From positions 1 through 63,018 of the forward strand of contig JAUMZD010000017.1 in assembly GCA_030528325.1 (NCBI GenBank): a stretch of DNA of 63,018 bases. Reading direction: 5' to 3'. The position numbers were made by a program, and so were the translations under genes. The stretch is from Lautropia sp. (GTDB taxonomy: Bacteria; Pseudomonadota; Gammaproteobacteria; Burkholderiales; Burkholderiaceae_E). The stretch's first letter is position 1; every line of letters begins with the position of its first letter. A model generated the notes under the pieces. It was given only the letters and a program-made list of their open reading frames with translations. It had not been told where the DNA came from and made no database searches. Positions 15,607-24,503 of the stretch are shown in pieces.

Positions 15607-17142
15607 TCAGTCTGCTTCACGGCTGCCCAGTGGCGTGCGTGTCGGGAGCGGGGGCTGCACCGCGCGGATCGTCGGTTCAGGGATGCGGTTTGGCGCTTCG
15701 GTTTCGTGGCCATCCCCGTGTCCCAGGATCATCGGTTCACTGGCGGCCGGCCGCGTCGGCAGGGGCGGGTTCGCCGGGCCACCGGGGGGCTGCGCGAGGC
15801 CGGCAGCCCGATGCGGCACGGGCGGGCGTACCTCCCGTACCAGCAGCTCGCGCAGGCTGATGCTGGACAGGGTGCCGGCCATCTGGGCCTCCGCATCACG
15901 GTAGACCTGGTTCACCCTGCTTTCGGGCGGGTTCAGCAGATCGATCTCGCCGGCCTGCCGGATGGCTTCGAGGATCTGCCAGACCGAAATCTGGCCAATG
16001 TCCCGTGCCGGCGTCCAGGCCACGGGCTGCGTCTGATCCAGTGGCAGCAGCAGCTTGCTCTGCATCAGGGCATCGAGCAGCCGCTCGAGCGTGACGGCCG
16101 GCATCAGGTAGCGTTCCGACAGATCCAGCGTGGTCAGCGGGGGGCCGCCCTGCAGGTGCCGGGCCGCGATGTCCTGCATCAGTGCCAGACCCAGCTGTTC
16201 ACGGTTCTGGTCACTGAGGCGTGCCGTGTCGCTGCCGATCTGGAGGTATTCGGGGTGCTGCATGTAGAAACCGACGCTGGCGCCCAGCAGTACGACGATC
16301 CAGCTCACGTACAGCCAGATCATGAACAGGATCAGGATGGCGAAACCGGAGTAGATGGCGTCGTACTGGGAGGACGTGGCCACGAAGCGGGCGAAGCCCC
16401 AGCCGGCACTCTGCCACGCGACGCCGGCCACCAGGGCGCTGACCAGGGCCGGCATGAACTTGACCCGGGTATTCGGCATGTACAGATACAGCAGCAGAAA
16501 GAGTGCGATGATCAGCACGTAGGGGACGAGCTTGCCCGCCATGACGGCCAGCTCACCGAAAGGTTCGATGGCGATCAGCGACTGCACGACGCTGGAGGAG
16601 ACGATGGCGGCGTTGATCCCCAGCACCGAGAACACGACCACCGGCCCCAGCAGCAGGATGCTGAGATAGCCGCTGACTCGCTGCGAGATCGGGCGCAGCT
16701 GCCGGACGTGCCAGATGTTGTTGATGGCGCTCTCGATCTTCAGGATGGTCGAGATGGCGGTGAAGAAGAGCATCGCCAGACCGACCGAGCCGAGCACGCC
16801 GACGTGCATGTTGTTGATGAAGCCGATGATCTGGTCACTGATGTCCTGCCCGCGGGGGCCGAGCGGGGCGAGAAACTCCTGCAGCGCGGGCTCGATCTGG
16901 CCGTGTACGCCGAAGGCCTTGGACAGCGAGAAGGTCAGGGCCAGCATCGGCACGATGGACAGCAGCGTGGTGTAGACGAGGCTGGTGGCCCGAAGCAGCA
17001 GCTGGCCGAAGGCGATGTCGCGGACGATGGCAACGATGATGGCCGCGAAGTTCGTCAGCGCGCGCATGGGCTGGCTCTTGTTCATCGCACTCTGGTACAG
17101 GCGGCCTGGCAGGGTGGCAAGTAGGGATTCGGGATCGATCAT
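15607..17142 (-). CDS. YihY/BrkB-family (UPF0761) inner-membrane protein
   Basis: 511 aa. Residues about 20-300 form the six-helix YihY/BrkB domain, with motifs such as LLRATSLVYTTLLSIVPMLA and YSGFAILILFMIWLYVSWIV. A cytoplasmic region (about 310-440) resembles a winged-helix module, followed by a Pro-rich tail. Once called RNase BN, the family is now considered a transporter-like protein of unknown function. The ATG read from 17142 is preferred to a TTG two codons upstream. Confidence 0.85.
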   Translation of the reverse strand: MIDPESLLATLPGRLYQSAMNKSQPMRALTNFAAIIVAIVRDIAFGQLLLRATSLVYTTLLSIVPMLALTFSLSKAFGVHGQIEPALQEFLAPLGPRGQDISDQIIGFINNMHVGVLGSVGLAMLFFTAISTILKIESAINNIWHVRQLRPISQRVSGYLSILLLGPVVVFSVLGINAAIVSSSVVQSLIAIEPFGELAVMAGKLVPYVLIIALFLLLYLYMPNTRVKFMPALVSALVAGVAWQSAGWGFARFVATSSQYDAIYSGFAILILFMIWLYVSWIVVLLGASVGFYMQHPEYLQIGSDTARLSDQNREQLGLALMQDIAARHLQGGPPLTTLDLSERYLMPAVTLERLLDALMQSKLLLPLDQTQPVAWTPARDIGQISVWQILEAIRQAGEIDLLNPPESRVNQVYRDAEAQMAGTLSSISLRELLVREVRPPVPHRAAGLAQPPGGPANPPLPTRPAASEPMILGHGDGHETEAPNRIPEPTIRAVQPPLPTRTPLGSREAD

Positions 17143-17462
17143 GGGCAAGGAGATGATGCGGGGCTGTCTGAAACCCCGCCCGGCGGGGTCAGGGCAGAAA
17201 AAATTGCCTACAGTCTACAAAATGGCGGTGCCATGGGGGGTAAGGATGTGTGGATCAGTATGGAAGACAGGGACTTGCCGTCGTGTCTTTCTGTTTCCGA
17301 TGAGCAGACTTCCCGGTCGAAGCGCGCTGATCCGGAAAAATTGTGGGGCATGAACGACGTTTTGTGGGCAATGGCCGTATCATGGCCGTGTCATTGGGTC
17401 GATGTCCGGCATGGGCCGGGCCCGACACGATGGGGCCATGTCGTGGGTTTCGGGAGAATCGC
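17143..17462. other. Divergent spacer between the yihY-like gene and the chagasin-like lipoprotein gene
   Basis: 320 bp with no supported gene. It holds a G+C-rich hairpin (ACCCCGCC/GGCGGGGT, near 17174-17190) next to an A-run, and no clear promoter on either strand. Confidence 0.5.
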
Positions 17463-18008
17463 ATGAAGAACGACAGCACATCGATGGATCGGACGGGGGC
17501 GGGGCAGCCGGTGTGGAAGCACGCCACGGGCCTGGTGGCCGTGGGGGGTGATGAAAGGCACCGGTTGCCGGTACCGGCGAAGGATGGCGCGAATGCACGA
17601 GCGATGGGCCGCCGCCGGTGGTTGCTGGCGGGTGGCGGCACGCTGTTGCTGGCCGCCTGTGGTGATGTCTTCGATCGTGACCGGATCATCGTCGATGATC
17701 TGGCGGACGGGGCCGAGATCCGGTTGCACCTGCATCAGGAGCTGGAGATCCGGCTGGCCGTGAATCCCTCCGATGGTTACGTGACCTATCTGCGCAGCCG
17801 CATCGAGCCGGAGCTGGCGTATCGCAGTGGCCCGGTCTACCGCGATCACGATCCGCGCCGGCCGGATCGCCGGTTTCCCATCGAGGCCTGGGTGTTCACG
17901 GGGCGTGAACCGGGCCATGCGACGATCCGGCTGGAATATGCCCGGCCCGGGGACGGCAGGCCGGCCCGGGTGCTGAGCTTCCGGGTGGATGTGTTGCCCT
18001 GGTACTGA
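17463..18008 (+). CDS. Chagasin-like (inhibitor family I42) lipoprotein
   Basis: 181 aa. An N-terminal region with RRR and hydrophobic core ends in lipobox LLAAC (Cys66), so the mature protein is probably lipid-anchored. The mature domain shows the order of the chagasin fold: EIRLAVNPSDGY (loop equivalent to NPTTGY, 101-106) and GREPGHATIRLEYARPGDG (equivalent to the G-rich and RPW loops). Chagasins inhibit papain-like cysteine proteases. Loop residues differ from the consensus, so activity is uncertain. The ATG at 17463 has GGGAGA 6 nt upstream; an internal ATG at 17604 would give a more usual short signal. Confidence 0.6.
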   Translation: MKNDSTSMDRTGAGQPVWKHATGLVAVGGDERHRLPVPAKDGANARAMGRRRWLLAGGGTLLLAACGDVFDRDRIIVDDLADGAEIRLHLHQELEIRLAVNPSDGYVTYLRSRIEPELAYRSGPVYRDHDPRRPDRRFPIEAWVFTGREPGHATIRLEYARPGDGRPARVLSFRVDVLPWY

Positions 18009-18100
18009 GATCCGGCGGCCGTGCGGGGTTGTGCATCAGATACCACAGAAGGGGCCACAAACCGGAAGATGGCAGAAAAAACGGGGGTGAAAGCCGCTTT

Positions 18101-18131
18101 TTGAAAGCAGTTTCGGGCAGGTTTGTAGAAT
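18101..18131 (+). promoter_or_regulatory. Possible promoter for the mrp operon
   Basis: TTGAAA (18101-18106) and TAGAAT (18126-18131) with a 19-bp spacer, about 85 nt upstream of mrpA in the only A/T-rich part of the spacer. Confidence 0.35.
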
Positions 18132-18216
18132 AATACGACACCTGAAAACCGGTCGGTCCTGCCGCCTTCGGGCGCCTGGCCGCCTTCCGCCCCTTCGGCC
18201 CAGGATCGTCCCCCCG

Positions 18217-21162
18217 ATGCCCCTTGTCTTTCTCGTTCTGCTGCCGTGGATCGGCAGTCTGATCGCGGTTCTATTCCCGTCCAATGCCCGCAACGCCGAG
18301 TCCTCGGTGGCGGGTCTGATCTCGCTGGCCGCCCTCGTGCAGGCCTGCCTGTGGTTTCCCGAGATTGCTGCCGGCCAGGTCATCGAGCAGAGAATCGGCT
18401 GGCTGTCGAGCTTCGGGCTGGATCTGGTCTTCCGGATGGACGGCTTCGCCTGGCTCTTCACGGTGCTGGTGCTGGGCATCGGCGCGCTGGTCGCGCTCTA
18501 TGCGCGTTACTACATGTCACCGGCCGATCCGGTGCCCCGGTTCTTCGCCTTCCTGATGTCGTTCATGGGCGCCATGATCGGCGTCGTGCTGTCGGGCAAC
18601 CTGATCCAGCTTGTGCTGTTCTGGGAGCTGACGAGCATCTATTCCTTCCTGCTGATCGGCTACTGGCACCACCGGGACGATGCCCGCAAGGGCGCAAGGA
18701 TGGCGCTCCTGATCACCGGCATGGGGGGGCTGGCCCTGCTGGTGGGTGTGCTGCTGATCGGTCATGTGGTGGGCAGCTATGAGTTGCAGGCCGTGCTGGC
18801 CTCCGGGGACACCATCCGCCAGAGCTCGCTGTACCGGCCGATCCTGATTCTGGTGCTGCTCGGCGCGCTCACGAAGAGTGCGCAGTTTCCTTTCCTCTTC
18901 TGGCTGCCGAGGGCGATGGCCGCCCCCACGCCGGTGTCGGCCTATCTGCATTCGGCCACGATGGTCAAGCTCGGGGTGTTCCTGCTGGCGCGTCTCTGGC
19001 CGGTACTCTCCGGCACCCAGGAATGGTTCGTGCTGGTGGGTGGTGCAGGGGCGGCCTCGCTGCTGGTGGGCGCTTATGCGGCGATGTTCCAGTCTGACCT
19101 GAAGGGGCTGCTGGCCTATTCCTCGATCAGCCATCTGGGCCTGATCACGCTGCTGCTGGGCATGAACAGCAAGACGGCGGCCGTGGCGGCCGTGTTCCAC
19201 ATCATCAACCATGCCACCTTCAAGGCTTCGCTCTTCATGGCGGCCGGCATCATCGACCACGAAACCGGTACGCGCGACATCAGGCGCCTGAGCGGCCTGA
19301 TGAAGGCCATGCCGGTCACGGGCACGCTCGCCTTCGTGGCCAGTGCGGCCATGGCCGGTGTGCCGCTGCTCAATGGCTTTCTGTCGAAGGAAATGTTCTT
19401 TGCCGCCACGGTGGATGTGGATTCCTCGATGTCGATCGAGGTGCTGCTGCCCGTGGTGGCCACCATCGCCGCCATGTTCAGTGTGACCTATTCGCTGCGC
19501 TTCTCGGTGGATGTCTTCCTCGGCCCGGTCGCCACGAACCTGCCACGGGAGCCGCATGAGCCGGTTCACTGGATGCGCGTGCCGGTCGAGCTGCTCGTGG
19601 TGGTCTGCCTGCTGGTCGGCATCCTGCCGGCCACGATCATCGGGCCGGTGCTGAACACGGCGGCCGCGCCGGTGGTGGGCGGGGAGCTGCCCGGCTACAG
19701 CCTGGCCCTGTGGCATGGCTGGAACCTGCCGCTGATGATGAGCCTGGCCGCGATGGTCGGGGGGCTCCTGATCTGGGTCGTGCTGCGCAAGCGATTGCGG
19801 CAGCGCGAGTTCGAGGGATCGATGCTGTTGCGCCACTTCGATGGTGCGGCCAGCTTCGGCCGTATCCTGATCATGCTGCGCCGCCTGGGCGCGGTGGGAC
19901 TGACCTGGGTCGGGACGCGGCGGCTCCAGCAGCAGCTCTTCCTCATCGTGCTGGTGGGTGTCGTGGTGGTGGGGGTCATCCTGTGGGCCGATGGCGTCAC
20001 GCCCGGCGTGCGCAGGCCGATCGAAGCCTCGCCGGTGTTCATGACGCTGTGGGTCATCGGCGGTCTCTGCGCGATCGGCGCGGCCTGGCAGGCCAAGTAT
20101 CACCGGCTGGCCGCACTGATGATGATGAGTGTGGCCGGCCTGATCACCTGTCTGACCTTCATCTGGTTCTCGGCGCCCGATCTGGCGCTGACGCAGCTGA
20201 CGGTGGAGGTCGTGACTTCGGTGCTCTTCCTGCTGGGCTTGCGCTGGCTGCCGAGGCGGATCGAGGACATGCCGGGCATGAGGACGCCGCCCGTTCGTGT
20301 GCGACTGCGCCGCAGTCGTGACCTGGTGCTGGCCGTGGTGGTCGGTGCCGGGCTGGCGGCCCTGTCCTATGCCATCATGACGCGCGAGTTCCCGCAGAGC
20401 ATCTCGCCTTTCTTCCTGGCACGTGCCTTGCCGGAAGGGGGCGGCACCAACGTCGTCAACGTGATGCTGGTCGACTTCCGGGTCTACGACACGCTGGGCG
20501 AGATCACCGTGCTGTCGGCGGTGGCGCTGGCCGTCTATGCGCTGCTTCGCCGTTTCCGGCCGCCGCGCGAAAGCTCCGAGCTGCCCTCGCAGCAGCGGCT
20601 GCCGCCCGACATCGTGACCGACCTCGTCAACCCGAAGGCGGCGGCCGACACGGCGCTGGGCTACATGATGGTGCCGGCCGTGCTGGTGCGCCTGTTGCAG
20701 CCGATGGCGGCCGTGGTGGCGCTCTACCTGCTGATGCGGGGTCACAACCAGCCGGGCGGTGGCTTCATCGCCGGGCTGGTGGTGGCCATCGGTTTCATCC
20801 TGCAGTACATGGTGGCCGGCACGCAGTGGGTCGAGGCACACATGAAACTCAATCCGCCGCGCTGGATCGCCTATGGTCTGCTGATGGCCGGCTTCACCGG
20901 TCTGGGCGCCTGGGCCTTCGGCTATCCCTTCCTGACCACGCACACGGCCCACATGCATCTGCCTGGTCTGGGTGAGGTGCATGTGCCGAGCGCCATGTTC
21001 TTCGACTTCGGCGTGTTCGCGGTGGTGGTGGGCGCCACGATGCTGATCCTGACCGCGCTGTCCCACCAATCCATCCGGCGCACCCGCCGTGCCACTGCCG
21101 AGGAGTCGCCGGAGCCGGCCGCAGCTGGCGGCGAGTCGTCCACGGTGATCCGGGCTCACTGA
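18217..21162 (+). CDS. mrpA: Mrp Na+/H+ antiporter subunit A with fused subunit B (MrpA/MnhA-MnhB)
   Basis: 981 aa. The N-terminal two-thirds is a NuoL/ND5-like proton channel with the conserved Glu in LVLFWELTSIYSFLLIGYW and Lys in the helix with PVSAYLHSATMVKLGVFLLA. A MrpA-type extension follows. From about residue 805 a MnhB domain begins (LVNPKAAADTALGYMMVPAV, then HNQPGGGFIAGL). The A-B fusion defines the six-gene (group 2) Mrp operons of proteobacteria. With C-G it forms a large complex for Na+(or K+)/H+ exchange, pH and salt tolerance. The ATG at 18217 has only a weak CAGGAT upstream. Confidence 0.95.
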   Translation: MPLVFLVLLPWIGSLIAVLFPSNARNAESSVAGLISLAALVQACLWFPEIAAGQVIEQRIGWLSSFGLDLVFRMDGFAWLFTVLVLGIGALVALYARYYMSPADPVPRFFAFLMSFMGAMIGVVLSGNLIQLVLFWELTSIYSFLLIGYWHHRDDARKGARMALLITGMGGLALLVGVLLIGHVVGSYELQAVLASGDTIRQSSLYRPILILVLLGALTKSAQFPFLFWLPRAMAAPTPVSAYLHSATMVKLGVFLLARLWPVLSGTQEWFVLVGGAGAASLLVGAYAAMFQSDLKGLLAYSSISHLGLITLLLGMNSKTAAVAAVFHIINHATFKASLFMAAGIIDHETGTRDIRRLSGLMKAMPVTGTLAFVASAAMAGVPLLNGFLSKEMFFAATVDVDSSMSIEVLLPVVATIAAMFSVTYSLRFSVDVFLGPVATNLPREPHEPVHWMRVPVELLVVVCLLVGILPATIIGPVLNTAAAPVVGGELPGYSLALWHGWNLPLMMSLAAMVGGLLIWVVLRKRLRQREFEGSMLLRHFDGAASFGRILIMLRRLGAVGLTWVGTRRLQQQLFLIVLVGVVVVGVILWADGVTPGVRRPIEASPVFMTLWVIGGLCAIGAAWQAKYHRLAALMMMSVAGLITCLTFIWFSAPDLALTQLTVEVVTSVLFLLGLRWLPRRIEDMPGMRTPPVRVRLRRSRDLVLAVVVGAGLAALSYAIMTREFPQSISPFFLARALPEGGGTNVVNVMLVDFRVYDTLGEITVLSAVALAVYALLRRFRPPRESSELPSQQRLPPDIVTDLVNPKAAADTALGYMMVPAVLVRLLQPMAAVVALYLLMRGHNQPGGGFIAGLVVAIGFILQYMVAGTQWVEAHMKLNPPRWIAYGLLMAGFTGLGAWAFGYPFLTTHTAHMHLPGLGEVHVPSAMFFDFGVFAVVVGATMLILTALSHQSIRRTRRATAEESPEPAAAGGESSTVIRAH

Positions 21163-21174
21163 GGAAAGCACATC

Positions 21175-21522
21175 ATGGAACTGATCCTTGCCATCGCCAT
21201 CGGCCTGCTCGGGGGCTCGGCCGTCTGGCTGTTGCTGCGGCCCCGTACCTTTCAGGTGATCATGGGGCTGTCCCTGTTCTCGTATGCGGTCAACCTGTTC
21301 ATCTTCAGCATGGGCCGCCTCAAGCTCGACAGCGAGCCGGTGCTGGTCGAGGGCGTGCCGCCCGATCTGGCCCATTACGCCGATCCGATGCCGCAGGCGC
21401 TCGTGCTGACCGCGATCGTGATCGGCTTCGCGATGACCGCGATGTATCTGGTGGTGATGCTGGCGTCACGGGGGCTGGCCGATACCGACCACGTGGACGG
21501 CAATCGTCAGGAAGAGTGGTGA
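21175..21522 (+). CDS. mrpC: Mrp antiporter subunit C
   Basis: 115 aa, NuoK-like, three transmembrane segments. Conserved parts are RTFQVIMGLSLFSYAVNLF and DPMPQALVLTAIVIGFAMTA, the latter carrying the quinone/proton-path signature of MnhC. It starts 12 nt after mrpA, with GAGGAAAG just upstream. Confidence 0.95.
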   Translation: MELILAIAIGLLGGSAVWLLLRPRTFQVIMGLSLFSYAVNLFIFSMGRLKLDSEPVLVEGVPPDLAHYADPMPQALVLTAIVIGFAMTAMYLVVMLASRGLADTDHVDGNRQEEW

Positions 21523-21535
21523 GGAGGCCTGGAAC

Positions 21536-23281
21536 ATGATTGGCGTGATGTCGCCCCACCTGATCGTTGCACCGGTGCTGCTGCCGTTGATGACGGCAGC
21601 GCTGATGCTGGCGCTGGGGGATCAGAAGCGGGCCACGCTGGCCTGGATCAACGTGGGCTCCTGTCTGCTGGGACTGCTGCTGGCGATCGTGCTGGGGCTG
21701 TCCGTTCACAACGGGGTGGCGCCGGCCTCGCCCGGGCAGCCGGCCTCGTCCATCGGCACGCTCGGCATCTATCTGCCGGCCAACTGGCAGGTGCCCTTCG
21801 GCATCGTGCTGGTGCTCGACCGGCTCTCGGCCCTGATGCTGCTGCTGACCGCGATCATGGCCTGTGCGGCCATCATCTTCGCGGTGGCCAACTGGGACAG
21901 GATCGGCGTGCATTTCCATCCGCTCTTCCAGATCCAGCTGATGGGGCTGAACGGGGCCTTCCTCACGGCCGACCTCTTCAACCTCTTCGTGTTCTTCGAG
22001 GTGCTGCTGGCCGCGTCCTACGGACTGCTGCTGCATGCGCCGGGCAAGACCCGGGTGGCCTCCGGGCTGCATTACATCGCCATCAACCTGGTGGCTTCCT
22101 CCTTCTTCCTGATCGGCGCCGCGCTGCTGTACGGCGTGACCGGCACGCTGAACATGGCCGATCTGGCCGCGCGCATTCCCGAAGTGGCGGCCGAGGATAC
22201 GGGCCTGCTGCATGCCGGGGCGGCGATTTTGGCGATGGCCTTTCTGACGAAGGCGGCGATGTGGCCGCTGGGTTTCTGGTTGGTACCGGCCTATTCGGCG
22301 GCCGGCGCACCGGTGGCAGCCCTGTTCGCCATCATGACCAAAGTCGGCATCTATGCGGTGCTGAGGTTGTGGTCGCTGATGTTCTCGGGCGATGGGGGGG
22401 CCGAGCGCTGGGGGGGCGACTGGCTGGTGGCGGGGGGATTGGTGACGATCGCCTTCGGTCTCATCGGTCTGCTCGAAGCGCGGCAGCTGGGGCGGATCGC
22501 CGGCTTCAGCGTCATCGTGACCTCGGGCACGCTGCTGGCGGCGCTGGGCTTCAACCTGCCGACGGTGACCGGTGGTGCGTTCTATTATCTGCTCAGCTCG
22601 ACGATGGCCGCAGGCGCGATGTTCCTGCTGATCGAGCTGATCGACCGCAGCCGGCTGCTGGAGAGCGAGCACCCCAATCCGGACGATGCCGACCCGGTGC
22701 CGTTTTTCCTCGATGAGCTGGAGCCGCCGCCCGACACGAATCTGGACGAGTTCCAGGAGGCGCTGACCGGTCGCGTGATTCCGGCGGCCATCGCCTTTCT
22801 GGGTTTCTCGTTCATCGGCTGCACGCTGCTGCTGACCGGCATGCCGCCGCTGTCGGGGTTCGTGGGCAAGTTCATGATGCTGTCGGGACTGCTGAACCCG
22901 GCCGGTCTGGGCGCCGAGGACGCCTCGCCGATCCCGCTGCAGGCCTGGCTGATGCTGGCGCTGGTGATCCTGGCCGGGCTGGCCGCGCTGATCGCGCTGT
23001 CGCGCACGGGCATCCGGATGTTCTGGACACCGCGGGATCGGCCGGTGCCCCAGCTGAAGGTGCTCGAATGCGTGCCGATCGCGGTGCTGCTCTGTCTGTG
23101 CCTGCTGATCACCTTCCGGGCCGAGCCGCTGTCGCGCTACCTGCAGGCGGCGGCTTCCGATCTGCACGATCCCAGTGCCTACGTGGATTCGGTGCTGATC
23201 ACCCGACCCCTGCCACCGCCCGCCGTCACGCGGGAGATCCTGAAACGCGAGCTGCCGCTGCTTGAGGAGGCTCAGCCATGA
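21536..23281 (+). CDS. mrpD: Mrp antiporter subunit D
   Basis: 581 aa, NuoM/NuoN-like channel subunit with the conserved Glu in LFNLFVFFEVLLAASYGLLL and Lys residues in AFLTKAAMWPLGFWLVPAY and FAIMTKVGIYAVLRLWSL. An acidic loop of about 50 residues (ESEHPNPDDADPVPFFLDEL and onward, about 375-420) lies between membrane helices, as in other proteobacterial MrpD. GAGGAGG precedes the start. Its last codons overlap mrpE by ATGA. Confidence 0.95.
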   Translation: MIGVMSPHLIVAPVLLPLMTAALMLALGDQKRATLAWINVGSCLLGLLLAIVLGLSVHNGVAPASPGQPASSIGTLGIYLPANWQVPFGIVLVLDRLSALMLLLTAIMACAAIIFAVANWDRIGVHFHPLFQIQLMGLNGAFLTADLFNLFVFFEVLLAASYGLLLHAPGKTRVASGLHYIAINLVASSFFLIGAALLYGVTGTLNMADLAARIPEVAAEDTGLLHAGAAILAMAFLTKAAMWPLGFWLVPAYSAAGAPVAALFAIMTKVGIYAVLRLWSLMFSGDGGAERWGGDWLVAGGLVTIAFGLIGLLEARQLGRIAGFSVIVTSGTLLAALGFNLPTVTGGAFYYLLSSTMAAGAMFLLIELIDRSRLLESEHPNPDDADPVPFFLDELEPPPDTNLDEFQEALTGRVIPAAIAFLGFSFIGCTLLLTGMPPLSGFVGKFMMLSGLLNPAGLGAEDASPIPLQAWLMLALVILAGLAALIALSRTGIRMFWTPRDRPVPQLKVLECVPIAVLLCLCLLITFRAEPLSRYLQAAASDLHDPSAYVDSVLITRPLPPPAVTREILKRELPLLEEAQP

Positions 23282-23766
23282 GAAAGCTGGTACCTGCGCC
23301 GCTGTTGACGGGCTCGCTGATCGTGCTGTGGATCATGCTGAATGGTTCGGCCGCACCGGCGCATCTGGTCTTCGGCTCCTTGATCGGCATCGCGGTGCCG
23401 CTGCTGACGAAGAATCTTCGGCCCGAAGAGCTGAAGATCAAGCATCCGTGGACGGTCATCCGGCTGATCGGCACGGTTTTCGTCGATGTCATCAAGTCGA
23501 ACATCGAGGTGGCCAGGTATGTCTGGATCTATGGCAGCAAGCCCCCGCGCGATCAGTGGGTCGTGATCCCGCTGGATCTGAGGGCGCCATCCGGGCTGGC
23601 CGCGCTGGCCGTGATTGCCGCCATCATTCCCGGCACGGTCTGGAGCGAACTGTCGATGGATCGTTCGCGGCTGCTGTTCCATGTCTTTCATGTGCCGGAG
23701 GGGCAGGACTTTGCCCGGATGTTCAAGGATCGGTACGAGAAGCCCTTGATGGAGATTTTTGAATGA
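23278..23766 (+). CDS. mrpE: Mrp antiporter subunit E
   Basis: 162 aa, MnhE family, with hydrophobic segments near the N-terminus and the characteristic VFVDVIKSNIEVARYVW and LAVIAAIIPGTVWSELS motifs. ATGA overlaps at both ends tie it to mrpD and mrpF. Confidence 0.93.
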   Translation: MRKLVPAPLLTGSLIVLWIMLNGSAAPAHLVFGSLIGIAVPLLTKNLRPEELKIKHPWTVIRLIGTVFVDVIKSNIEVARYVWIYGSKPPRDQWVVIPLDLRAPSGLAALAVIAAIIPGTVWSELSMDRSRLLFHVFHVPEGQDFARMFKDRYEKPLMEIFE

Positions 23767-24041
23767 GCCTGTGGTTGTCGACGACGCTCTACATCGCGCT
23801 GGGCTGCTTTCTGGGGGCCATGGTGCTGTGCCTGTACCGGCTCTTTCGCGGCCCCACCGCGCAGGATCGGGTGCTGGCCGTGGATTACATCTATGTCAAT
23901 GGCATGCTGGTGATCCTTGCCAGCGGCATCGTCTATGCGTCCGACCGTTATTTCGAGGCCGCGTTGCTCATCTCGATGTTCGGCTTCGTCTCGTCATCGG
24001 CCATCGCCAAGTTCCTGCTGCGCGGCGAGGTGATCGAATGA
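23763..24041 (+). CDS. mrpF: Mrp antiporter subunit F
   Basis: 92 aa, three transmembrane helices, with MnhF signature LYRLFRGPTAQDRVLAVDYI. It overlaps mrpE and mrpG by 4 nt each. Confidence 0.93.
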   Translation: MSLWLSTTLYIALGCFLGAMVLCLYRLFRGPTAQDRVLAVDYIYVNGMLVILASGIVYASDRYFEAALLISMFGFVSSSAIAKFLLRGEVIE

Positions 24042-24448
24042 GTGCGAACGTGCCGGTTTTCGGGGGGATGCTGCCGGTCTGGGCTGACGTGATCATCGGG
24101 GTGCTGCTGCTGCTCAGCGGCTTCTGGTCGCTGACCGGTGCCATCGGCCTCGTGCGCATCCGGGATTTCTTCACCCGCATGCACCCGCTGGCGCTGGGCG
24201 CCACGCTGGGCGTCTGGTGCCTGGCGGCCGCGCTGGTGCTCTTCTTTTCGCTCACCTACCAGACGCTTGTACTGCGTGTCTGGATCGTGGTGATTTTCAT
24301 GGCGATCACGGTGCCCGTCACCATCGTCATTCTGGCCCGGGCAGCCCTGTTCCGTCGCCGCTCGGCCGGCGATGACGGCCTGCCGCCGACCTTTGCCGGG
24401 CCGGTGAAGCGGGTGAATCGGGAGGCGCCGAAGGAACGGGGCGACTGA
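24038..24448 (+). CDS. mrpG: Mrp antiporter subunit G
   Basis: 136 aa, MnhG family, three transmembrane helices, with signature GAIGLVRIRDFFTRMHPLAL. The start is the ATG in the ATGA overlap with mrpF at 24038; a longer frame from 23759 is the wrong reading for most of mrpF. A Lys/Arg-rich cytoplasmic tail ends the protein. The stop TGA (24446-24448) runs straight into a GGAGCTTGGGC repeat. Confidence 0.93.
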   Translation: MSANVPVFGGMLPVWADVIIGVLLLLSGFWSLTGAIGLVRIRDFFTRMHPLALGATLGVWCLAAALVLFFSLTYQTLVLRVWIVVIFMAITVPVTIVILARAALFRRRSAGDDGLPPTFAGPVKRVNREAPKERGD

Positions 24449-24465
24449 GGAGCTTGGGCGGCAGG
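24446..24465. repeat. GGAGCTTGGGC repeat at the mrpG stop codon
   Basis: TGAGGAGCTTGGGCGGCAGG; the TGA is the mrpG stop, so the repeat begins immediately at the end of the operon. A G+C-rich hairpin-prone stretch (24467-24500) follows before the convergent lipoprotein gene. Confidence 0.75.
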
Positions 24466-24503
24466 AGGCCCTGGGGGAGCCCCGGGTTTCGGAATCCCCC
24501 GGC

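Noticed and set aside
18517..21375. A very long open frame on the minus strand opposite mrpA and mrpC
   Set aside because: It mirrors the codon structure of mrpA, is rich in His/Gln/Arg as antisense frames of G+C-rich genes are, and has no recognisable domain.
21320..23167. 615-codon minus-strand frame opposite mrpD
   Set aside because: Gln/Arg/His-rich shadow frame of a confident gene.
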